64,000 nucleotides of DNA. It comes from Chaetoderma sp. LZ-2023a. Lineage: Eukaryota > Mollusca > Caudofoveata > Chaetodermatida > Chaetodermatidae. The stretch is taken from contig CM067370.1 in NCBI GenBank assembly GCA_034401795.1, positions 102,304,028 through 102,368,027 on the forward strand, read 5' to 3'. Of this stretch, positions 12,001 to 24,000 are shown piece by piece. A program made the position numbers and the translations under genes. Under the pieces are notes generated by a model that saw nothing but the letters and a program-made list of their open reading frames with translations, searched no databases and was not told where the DNA came from. The number at the start of each line of letters is the position of its first letter. Within the stretch, counting starts at the first letter, position 1.

Positions 12001-15000
12001 ATGGACGCAGGACACCTGACAGAGTTGCCATGGCATAAGCTCACTCCGCCATTCTAGCCAGGTGAGCTAAGAAATGTTGTCTCTATCCATGCTTACATGA
12101 TCCGAATCACTGTCCAAGATTTGACGACGTGCTCGTTCTGCACGTTGAACTCGTGTTTCTTGAATTCGCGCTCGAACACGCTCAAACACCAATGTCCGTG
12201 CAATTTGTCGTCGCGGACGCCGTGTTTGTGTGAAACATGCATTTGCTGTATGGCCTAATAAATAACCATAGAAAATGAAGATCAGGAAGGTCAAAGCAGT
12301 TCGATTCAATGGAGGATTCCAGTTTATCCATCATCAATCATTACGTTATAATCAACTACCTGATGTGTAGGATGATGTTACATTATGAATGACGTAGCAT
12401 CACGAACGCTTAATTGATGACGGACTAAGCATTGTTCTATGAATTGATGTCTTTACTATTTATTAAACATTCTGTTGAATATTTTGAAACTAATTTGACT
12501 GGGCACTTATAGCAGCAACAGCACCCCGTCAACATACTTTCAAAATATTCAAATTTACCTGTATAGTTTTCTGTTCATTGATAGTCAGGCCGTTCAGGGA
12601 TCGATCGATCCCAACACGGGTGATGTGAGGGTGAAACTTAGCTAAAGATGGGTGGGGCATTGGTAAAACTGGATTCCTCCCTTGTGAAGAAAATTTACAG
12701 CTATCTACATAACTGACATGTTACTTCTAGCCAAAATGCTAAATTCAATCAAGTTTATATCTAGAGCAACCTAACTCTTATAGATAGCAGTCTCCAGCTA
12801 CCTCTTCAAGCTGAAGAAAGTACAGTGATAATACAAGTTACTGCCCAGCTAATACCGGGTCATCGATCTAGTGATTTGCATAATCAGGGTAGTTAGCAGG
12901 GCCATCCTAAGTCTTGCTCGGCTCATCAGTTCTAACCTAAGTTCCGTTAGCAGTCAGGATTGAAACATCATTGAGACATGCACGGAAACTCTACTAGCTA
13001 AATGTACCTTCATACGCTGAGGCAGCTAACCTTTCAGTGGTTAATGGATGGTTCTGAGCGCGATACCAACATTTATGGGGAAAATACACGAATAGACTTT
13101 TTCTGCAAAAGCAGATAAGAAAAGCTGTTATCCACAAAAACGCATGATGTGACCCATTCAGCCCTAATGTTTGGAAGCTAAAATCATGATAATAATGACT
13201 AGGCTTGCAAAGTTTTTAATTTGAAACATAATAAAAACATGCATTCTCTCGCTGAGAATTAACAATCCAACACACATCTTACATGTACGACCGCAGGGGC
13301 GGATGTAATTACAAAGATGACTATGATGCATCAATTTGATTCAGTGCATGCTGGAGTAACAGTTACAGTACAGCTAAAAAAAATAAGTTAACATATTTCC
13401 AAAACAAAATAGAACATACAGTTGAATATTTTGAACTTAATTGGATTGGAAGACATTGCAGCAATGTCTATTTCTGTGCTGTACTGCATTGCATCTAGCA
13501 TGTTTCTTTGATTATTACCTATTGATGTTTTATGGATACTTAGCCAACGCACTACGTAACAAGCTGTTATTAACTTAAAATACAACAAACAAATCACAAA
13601 CGGATTATAATTTGATTCAGACAGTAAAGAACACACTTCAGATTTTAATAAACGGTGAAATTTTGCATGACTTTCTTTATTTACTTTGTAAAAATTGTGA
13701 TTTAGACAAAATGAATTTTCACTAGATCATCCATAAAAAAGATTTTGTTTCCTGCAAACTGGGTGTGGAAAAAAGACTTCAGTAGGGAGGAAATTTTTAT
13801 TTTTTTCAATAAATTTATTTTAAAAAGGTCATATTTGGTTTTTTCAGATATTTGAGTAGATGTCCATCAAATATGGTTGTAATTGCCAAATTTGTCATGT
13901 TTTTCATGACACAATTAGCAAAAGAACTTTCACATTGCATACAAATGGCATTAAAAACATTGTACTTTGTATAGTTTTACAAATGTATGCATATTTTAAC
14001 ATTTATGCAGGGTAGGGAAAAAAAATTATTTTATTCCCGGCCGGGTGAAAAAAGACAAATTTGCCCTGGGAGGTTTACAGGAAACGAAACCGTTTTTTAT
14101 TTTTACCCTATTTCATCCAACAAGAGGTCTGGGCTGGCACATATCGCACCTTCAGGACATTTTGAGAAACTAACTTTCTATCTAACTATCGGATACCGGA
14201 CAGCATTCAGATCCATATGGTGACACATCTTCCACTTCATGCAGGGCTCAATACAAATCAAGCAAGCCTAATACCTACGCGTTAATCAAACATCGAAACA
14301 CAGTGGGGATGTATGGGTTGCATTTCCATTGATGTGCTGACAACATATGGCTAAAGAAATTACTTGCAGACAATATATTTCTATTTTTGCACTCTTTTCA
14401 AGACTACAAAGTAGATTTAACACATTCTCTGTGGCGCACACAATTTTTAATCTAATTTAACTGTAAGACACCAACAACTTCATTACATTAGTGTTTTAAT
14501 ATTCAACTGCTTATGTTCAAGGTTGACTTTAACTGTTTAACCCTCGAATTTATTCAAGAAAATTTCAATTTTCTCATAGAAAATATCCATATGCAGACCA
14601 AAAGAACACTATTTTTTAAAATTGCCCACTGGAATGACTGGCTCGGTTATTGAGCCAGTCATTCCAGTGGTAAATTTTCAAAAATAGTATTCTTTTGGTC
14701 TGCAAATGAACATTTCTCAAGATCACTGCAGAAGCTGTTTTTGGCCGATATGAGTGTTAAAGGGTTAAATTGAGAAACATGGGTAAAACTCGTAAACAAA
14801 TGAGTCTCTTAACTAGAAGACGGGTGAAAATTTGATGAGATTACATGAACTACAAAAACAGTTGTCAGTCATAACAACTATCGTCAAAATGAACACCAAT
14901 TATGAGCTTTGTAGTGGATGGCATTATATGCTTACACCGATCACAAAGTATACATTAAGTATTTACCTTGTGGCTGACAATCTGGGCAAAACCATTCATC

Positions 15001-18000
15001 AACAGGGACGTCATCTACTGGCGGATCCAGACACTCACAATGGTAGCTGAAACATAAGATACATGTACCATAATTAAACCATTAATGGCAAAGATTGGTA
15101 AAGAAAATTTACATTTTTTTCTTAGGTCAAGAAGACTATTTTTGAAAATCGATCACTGGAATGACTGGCTGTGTTATCGATCCAGCCATACGACTGGTCA
15201 AAATTGTCTTGTCTTGATCTTTAAATGGGCATTCCTCAGGACAACAGAAGAGGCCAATTTTGGCTTGACCATTAAAGGATCACTGAATAATAAATAACTA
15301 AAAGAAATCACAATCTTATCACCTTATAACGTACAACCAAGAGAATGTGGACATCTCAGCTACCAGGTCAATAAGGGGAGTCCCTACTATTAATTATATG
15401 CCTGCTGAATGTCTGCAGACCACATTTAACATGGGGTTTTCTCTGGATAGGCTGAATATTTTGAAAACAATTTGTCTCAAAGTTGTTGGTGGCCTGGCCA
15501 CCAACAACTTTTAGTCAAATTGTTTTCAAAATATTCAGCAGGTCCAGAGCTTTTGCCCATAGAAATTATTGTCTGGTGGCTTGCAACAGTCAGAGTTACA
15601 ACAAAGAGACAAACTACAGAATGTCTACAGTAAATTAAGCATAGATTTTAAATTTATTAAAAATATAATTCATGCTGGACAACTTGCTGATATACTAAAA
15701 TACACATGCATGGTTCTCAGAAAAACAAAGAAAATGATTCCTGGAATTTCCCCAAGACTAAAATGAGCATTTTCTATATATGTGTGTCTAGCATATTAGA
15801 ATACAGCCTTCACATTTCCCGCTTTTCGCAATACATATACCAATAAAGCTGTCCATGGCAAAACCAGGATGGGGAGTTTCTCGGAAGGTGTTATGAATAC
15901 CCGAGTTTTAAAAATACAGTTTCACTTCATATAATAGGGCATTTATAAATTGTAGTGGCTGTCTTCCTTAGCATAAGTGTTATCAACTAGAACATGCAGT
16001 CGATGGCGCTCCACCGCAAATCCCCACGTTTTCGCCAACTCTGACATTCCGCACCAACACCCTCTCCATACACCTCACAAGTCTGGGTGTGGAGCCTAAT
16101 GTAACCATCATCTTATAATCCACAATCATATAACCATTTGGTTGAGTTACGCCAACTTTGAAGTTCAGCTCCACCAACCCCCAAACCAGAGACAGAGCCT
16201 AATGTAAACATTGCATCAAATATGGTTAAATTCTGCCAACTTTATGTTCTGATCACCACCAACCCAACCCCGCCCCCACACACCATCCACCACCATCCCG
16301 GGGGTTGAGCCTGATCTAAATGTTGTCTCGTAATGCACAATCATTTGAGTAACTCACGAAACAAACTTGGTTGAATTCGCACAAACAGTTTTAGACGAGA
16401 TACCCGGATAGACAGGCGGATGGACAGGTGAATGCAATATTCCCGCTTTTTTCTCAAATGTGTAGCGTTAATAAATAAAGCACACTTTTTCGCTACAAAT
16501 AATAATTTCAGCTCAACAGAAGTCTACTCATGATAATAGAGAAATGAAGTGTGCTATTTGCATAGAGGATATCATCATCGAAGCTGGAGAGATTCTATAC
16601 ATTATTACCCAAGATCACATCTATCACAAAGTAGTAGCCTGTCTTCGCGGTCACCATGACCACAGATTTCACAATACGTTACATCCTCATCATCTGACTG
16701 GATAGCAGAACGATCTTCAACAGCAATCTGCAAATATTACCATAGGCAAACAACATGATAATGATTCCAAATCACTTCTGGGTAGGCTTGCGCGATTTTT
16801 TGATTTAATCGTGAAGTTTGATTTATTTTTAAAATCGCGATTTTTACAATGTAACTGAGGGAAAATCGGAAAATCATAAAAAATTTCATGTTTTTTTAAA
16901 TCTGAAGTGTGTACTTTTCCCGTCGCGTTTTATCAGTACATGAGTACAATTATAATCGATTCACGCCTGTGTTCATTGTGTTTATATCCCGCCGCGTCGA
17001 ATAATTACTAATCACAACACAAAGCGCTACAATAAACAAGCTAACAATAGCAAGGTAACACCATTGTCATTGAGAAAACCAGCTAGTTACTCCGTCAAAT
17101 CGCCATATAATTTTCTTTCTTTCGCTGCAGACCCCGAGTCTGTCGTGAAATGCCAAATATATACTTAGTTGCAGTGTTAGGCAATCAGTGAACATAATTC
17201 TTTTTAATTCTAGGCATAGCAATTCCAGGCGGTGTAATAATTTTTCCTTTTTGATTCGGTTGTCATGTCAAATTAAAGAAAATAAAGCAACAGCATTCCA
17301 GGTTGTTTGATTTTGAACTGTGCGTTCTGTTGATTACTCTTAAATGTAAATCGTACATTCTCAAAGCAACTATAAACTGCCCTATAGGACGAGTTTACGC
17401 CGTTACACTCGTACCTACTCAAAGCTCCCGTCCTTATGTATGTGGATTGCCTAGTATCTCCCCGGGTACTAATATTAACGTATTCGCGTTACTCCAATAA
17501 TGACTTAAACTCGTCCTACAAAGGGAGGCTATAAGCGGAAGCTGATACATCATGTAATTTATATTTTTGATGAAATAAATAATGTTTATTAAACTATACG
17601 CAATATTTAGGCGGTCCCAATTAATAACTTCACTCCCGCGACGACGGATATAAGGTATACATTAAGCATAGATGTAGGATGGTAAGAATTAGGCGCATGA
17701 AAATGTGTTCTAATTTCGTGATTTTGGTATCATTTACTTCAACTTTTTCTAGAAACAAGTCACGTTATCTCGGTTTATACTTTTGTGAATTTGGACCTAC
17801 GATTTAATCGAAAATCGCGATTTTTTTTATAAAATCGATCGCGATGTTTCAAAGAAAAAATCGCGCAAGCCTACTTCTGGGACATATTATTAATGGTCAA
17901 ATTTGGGCAAGAAAGTCATATTTGCTTACAGTCTAGCTTGACCATAAGAGTTAATGAGTAGACGAGTAGTAAATGTAATGGCTGAAAGGTGTCGATGGTG

Positions 18001-21000
18001 AGTGTCACAATGAAGGGAACCAATATCTGATGTCATAATCAATTGCGTCACATGTAGGCTGACGTTACAATCATTATGATGTAGCCGGCACTGTCCTGAA
18101 CATACAAATTGTATGTTTTTGACAGGTTTACAATTTAATAAACATTGTTGAGTATTTTGAAGCTAATTTTACTGGAAGCTGTTGCTGCCATAGGTACCCA
18201 GTCAAATTAGTTTCAAAATATTCAACAGCTTACCTGTATAGGTATTTTGAGATTGCGATTCTGGGAATTCGTGGTCTAAAGTATATAAATCGATCCCAAC
18301 ACGTGCAAAAACGTGGGTGTAGCTTACCCAGAAATGGGCGGGGCATACATGCAGCTAGAAATAGATCCCTCTAACCCATCACAAATCATTGAAGAAACAC
18401 TTTTGACTGCGCCATATTCATCATGCCTTCATTTGCTAGGAGTGATCGCTCTCAAGCTCATCACTTGTCTAACATTTTATAACAGGAGCGCTATTTATTA
18501 CACCTAAAATCTTACACTTTGTATTGCTTTTGATTGGTTGTGTCAGATCAACAATTCAACCTTTTAGCTGTATAGTTACCTTGAAAGTTCAAGTCTAGGT
18601 TATCATGTTTCAAAGTTTCAAAGTTTCAAATCGATTTCAACACAATTAAAAGTGGCCAGAGTATAGCTAGAAATGGATCGCTCTATTGCTAAATGGTTCC
18701 CTTATTCAGTGCTCATTTTCATCATCTAACAGCAATGGAAGCATCAACAACTGATTGAAACACAATTTTCAATGTGAAACAATCTCATTCACAATCTAAT
18801 TCTCTCTTGCTACATGTATGCCTATGGAATAAATCACTTGCTTATTTCACTAAAATTCAAACACATGAAGCTAATTATACGAATCCTTGCATGCCTGGTG
18901 ACGGCTGTAGTAGTGAAAACGTCCTGCAGCTGCAGCCCTTGATTGACCTCAGCTAGAGGGGTTCAGGTTCTTCTTGGTCTTAAATCCTTCAATGATGAAG
19001 TCGGCCTCTGCAGCGGTCTTGCGAAATGTCCATTTGCAGGTCAAAAAAAGAAATTTTTTGAAATTTTACCACTGGCATGACTGGCTCGATAAACCAGCCA
19101 GTCAGTCCAGAGGTAAATTTTCAAAAAGAGTCATCTCTTGGCCTGCAAATGAACATTATTTTAATCTTCTTGACCAAATTTAGTCATTAAATGGTTAACA
19201 GCATTGCGCAGCAGTGGTGTCCTCTACAAGCTTTATAGATGCTAGTGTCAAGTACAAACAACTCCAAGCCTGTCTGCCTAGGTGGCATGTAGGATTCACA
19301 GAACATGGGCAAAACATACATGATCTTTGTTGGGCCTCTTTTACTGATAGTGGGACGATATTGCAGTGTTCCCATGGAATCTAAATTTTCGCGGTCCCAG
19401 GAAGCCCACACCATGAAATCTTATGGGTCACAAGTTGAAATCTGGGTCCCAAACAGAAAATTTGGGGTTCCAATGCAGTTTTTGTCATCCATGATAAAAT
19501 TAGAAAGTACCATGAATTCACAGCTATGAATTATGTGAATGCTAGATTTTTCAGGAATTTTTTTGCAAGATCCTATAAAACTAATTAGTAACTTAACAAG
19601 AAATCAGTGTTACACTGATGATATATTGGCAAAAATTTAGGGTTTTTTACCTAAGGAAGCACATATCCAAGTCTGGTCACAATCCAATCAACCAATCGGG
19701 AGAGCTAGGATGATATGTTGATCTAAACCAAAAACTTAACCTAAAAAAAGAGTTTTATTACAAGTTCCCCCTTCACAGTGACCTTGACCTCATGACCCCC
19801 ATAAGACTATGCTCGATCTCATCGATATAGGGAAGCATGTATCCAAGTCTGGTCTAAATCAGATGAACTAATCGGCAGCTCTAGGATGATATATTGAGCT
19901 AAACAAAAAACTTAAAATAAAGGTTTTATACCATGTTCCCACTTCACAGTGACCGTGACCTCATGACCTCCATAAGACTATGCTCGATCTCATCGATATA
20001 GAGAAGCATGTATCCAAGTCTGGTCCAAATCAGATGAACTAATCGGGAGCTCTAGGATGATATGTTGAGCTAAACAAAAAACTTAAAATAAAAGTTTTAT
20101 GCCAAGTTCCCACTTCACAGTGACCTTGACCTAATGACCTCCATCACACTATGCTCCACCTTGTCGATATAGGGAAGCATGCATCCAAACCTGGTCCCAA
20201 TCGGATGAACCAATAAGGATATTTAGGATGATATGTTGAGCTAAGCTAAAAATGTAACCTAAAAACATAGTTTCAAAGTTCCCACTTCAGTGAACTTGAC
20301 CGTTGACCTCAAATTCCCTGTGCTGCATCACTTCAATATAGGGAAGCATGTGTACAAGTGTGGTCCCAATCGGGTGAACCAATTCTGGGATATAAGACTA
20401 ATTCTGGGATATAAGACTAAGTTGAGCTAAACAAAAACCTTAACCAGAATTGGACGCCGACAAACAGACAAATGGACAAATGAAATCAATTCATATATTG
20501 GCAAAAATTTTAATTTTCACCAATAATAATCATACATGATATTCAGGTGACCCACTGCTAGAACATCTTGGGTGTCCACACCCAAGTTGCACTTTGGGGG
20601 TATATAACCTCAAAAGGACCCTTATGAGTCCTAGATTGCACATTATTATATATAGCGTATAGCACATGATTGGAGATTATGTTCAGCGCTGAGCAATATA
20701 GTGTGATCGTATGAAAATGTCTGTGGTGGCAGGCATCAGTGTTATCTACAATGTAGAACCGCCTTTGGAATTGTCCAACTATTACAGTTTTACGGCCAAA
20801 TGAATATTTGATCCTCCATTCCCAAAAGGAGTGGGAGGCTTTCAAGAAATCATTAAGGATGGCTATTGTTTAACTCTTACCACTCTGATGTTAATATTGT
20901 ATCTTTTACTGGGTCAATATCAAAGAAACTGGTGTACATTTCTCAACAATTTTGCTGGAACATGTTGCTGTCTTTGACAGCACCATCTCCCACCAAATTT

Positions 21001-24000
21001 GTTGAAAAATGTACACCAGTTCATCTGTTAAGTTAATTTGAAAATTTAAAGTTTTGACACCAGAGTGGTAAGGGTTAAAGAAACCTATAAAGGAAGAGAA
21101 CTTCTCACCTGATAGCTACTTACCTTTTTATATATGACATCATCCTTTGAGTGTTTAGCAAGAATGAGATGAAAAACTTGCCTATCAACTGGACATGTGT
21201 TGATGTTCTGTGAAATGAGAATACCGTAATATCAGTTAGAATGCATATCATTTGTTCTTTACATGCATGAAATTTCAGTCTACCAATTTTAACAACGTTC
21301 AGTCATGGATCTAGTGCACAGTTAAGATATTTGTTGGACGATCGTTGAACAAAGCGCGCCATCTGTCTGCATCTAACCAATGAACAAGTCAGTCAAAATG
21401 ACTTCTGTCATGTCGTCTGACATTGTAGTCTTGAGAAGTATATTCATTTGGAGATCACGAGTCAATTTATTTTAACATATCACTGGAATAACTTGATGGG
21501 TAATAAGTTTTTTATAAAATTATTCTCTTGGTCGGAAAATGTACATTACCAAAGAAAACCTTAGCACGCCTGTTGCTTGAGAAATTGTAAGAATTAACGC
21601 CTTCATGTCCTTGTCTGTCAAGTCTGTAATCAGTAAGATATTAACACTTTAACTCTAAAATTTTTCCAGGAAAATTTCAATTAGAGCAAGATTATTTTTG
21701 AAAATTTTGCACTGGAATGAATGGTTCGGTTATTAAGCCTGTCATTCAAGTGATAAATTTTCAGAAATGGTCTTCCCTTGGTATACAAATGGACATTTCT
21801 CAAGACAACTGCAACAGTTGTTTAGGGTTGACTTGAATGTTAAAACATTAAACTGAAGAAACTTACTTTAGACCATTCAACAATACAATCGAGGCAAAAA
21901 TCGTGGTCACACGCCTCGGGTGTGCCGACATCCTGATTACGAATTCGATTCAAGCAGATAGGACAGTTCTCGAGATCTTCATCACCAGATTCACTGTCAG
22001 AGAGGAATGAACATGATGCGGTAGTACCCAAGTGAGATGTCTGTGTCTCATCTGCATCATCATCATCATCTTCATCTGCATCATCATCATCATCATCATC
22101 ATCATCTTGTTCATCACCAGAATCTGCTAACATCAATTTAGGTGTAATGCAACATTGCAAATATGAATGAATGTAGTAATTCTACATCTAAAATCATCAT
22201 ACGGCATATCAATAAGCAATTGTAAACAGACAAAGACACTGCACCATTCCAGTTTACCTACCAATCATATGACATCAGAATCAACAACGTGATGTGTAGG
22301 ATGATGCCATCAACATAGATAAGTTCGTCACAAACGCTTAACTGATGACGGACTATGCGTTGTTGTACGAATTACATGCCTTTACTATTTAATAGGCAGT
22401 ACCCACACCCAAGCAAATTACTTTCAAAGTATTCAACCGCTTACCTGTATAGTTTTCTGGAAATTGATAGTCAAGGACTTCAGAGATCGATCAATCCCAA
22501 CACGGGCGAAGTGTGGTGGAGCTTAGCTAGAGATGGGTGGGGAATAGCTAAAACTGGATTCCAACTATGCATGGTATTTTTTTTATTTCTAGAGCCCTCG
22601 AAATTCGCCACGGCAATCAGCAAAGCCGTGATAAAAGCCGTGGTAAACTTAATTTGCCTTGGAAGAAAAGTGCATGCCTACATGTAAATGTAGCTACTTA
22701 AATGTGATTTTATCATAGATACACGATATCAATCATGATGCCATATTAACCCTTTAGCCCTCATATCAGCCAAAAACGGCTTCAGCAGTGGTCGTGAGAA
22801 ATGTTCATTTGCAGACCAAATGAACTGTTTTTGAAAATTTATCACTGGAATGACTGGCTCGATAACCGAGCCAGTCATTCCAGTGGTAAATTTTCAAAAG
22901 TCCTCTTGCTCTGCAAAGAAATTTTCTTGAATAAATTCAAGTGTTAAAGGGTTAAAGCACGGTTTTACAATTCACCAAAAGTAGAACAAATATTATAATT
23001 GATGAAATTTGTTTTTTAACTGTTGTAGTAGTGCCATGATGAAGCAGCTCTGCCACAGCATTTCTGCGCCATGCAAAATTGTTATAAATATATTTGTTTG
23101 TTTAACCCTTTAACACTTATATCAGCCAAAAACGGCTTCTACACTGGTCTTGAGACATGTCAATTTGCAGACCAAGACTATTTTTGAAAGGTTACCACTG
23201 GAATGACTGGCTCGATAACCGAGCCAGTCATTCGAGTGCTAAACTTTCAAAAATAGTCTTCTCTTGGTCTGCAAATTGACATTTTCTTTGAAAAAATTGA
23301 CATTTTCTTGAACAAATTCAAGGCTTAAAGGGTTTAATGGTCAAATTTGGTCAAGAAAATTTTAATATCTACATACCGAATGTCCATTTACAAGCCAAGA
23401 GAATACAATTTTTGAAAATGTATCACTGGATGATTAGCTCGGTTATTGAGCCAGTGATTTCAGTGGTAATGTTTCAAAAATTGTATTCTCTTGACCTGTA
23501 AATGGACATTCCACTAGACCATGACAGAGGCTGGTTGTGGCCGGTATGACTATTAAATTGTTAATGGCTAAATATTCACACATTTTCCTAGTCTACGAAG
23601 CCTACCACGACTTACTAATCAGTAAGAAAACTCAGCCCACTGCCTCTGTATACATGTATATGCCCAAAATTATTGACCAGTACAATCTAGTTTAACACCA
23701 GCATGGTGTAAATAGCACCCAAAGTCAAACATGCAAGCTCTTGAATATTTTTGAAACCAATTTGACTAGAAGCATTTGATGATTTATGCAGCAACCGCTT
23801 CCAGTCAAATTGGTTGCAAAATATTCAACAGGATAATTATTTAATTAATTATTATATTAGAATCTCTTGTATCTGTACTTACATGGCATCACACACGATC
23901 GCTTAGGGAGACAATAGGGTGGCACTGTAATGATAGACTTGACGTCATCTTACAATGATGTAATGGCAAAGGGATTCCTATGGTAGAATGACTTAACGAT

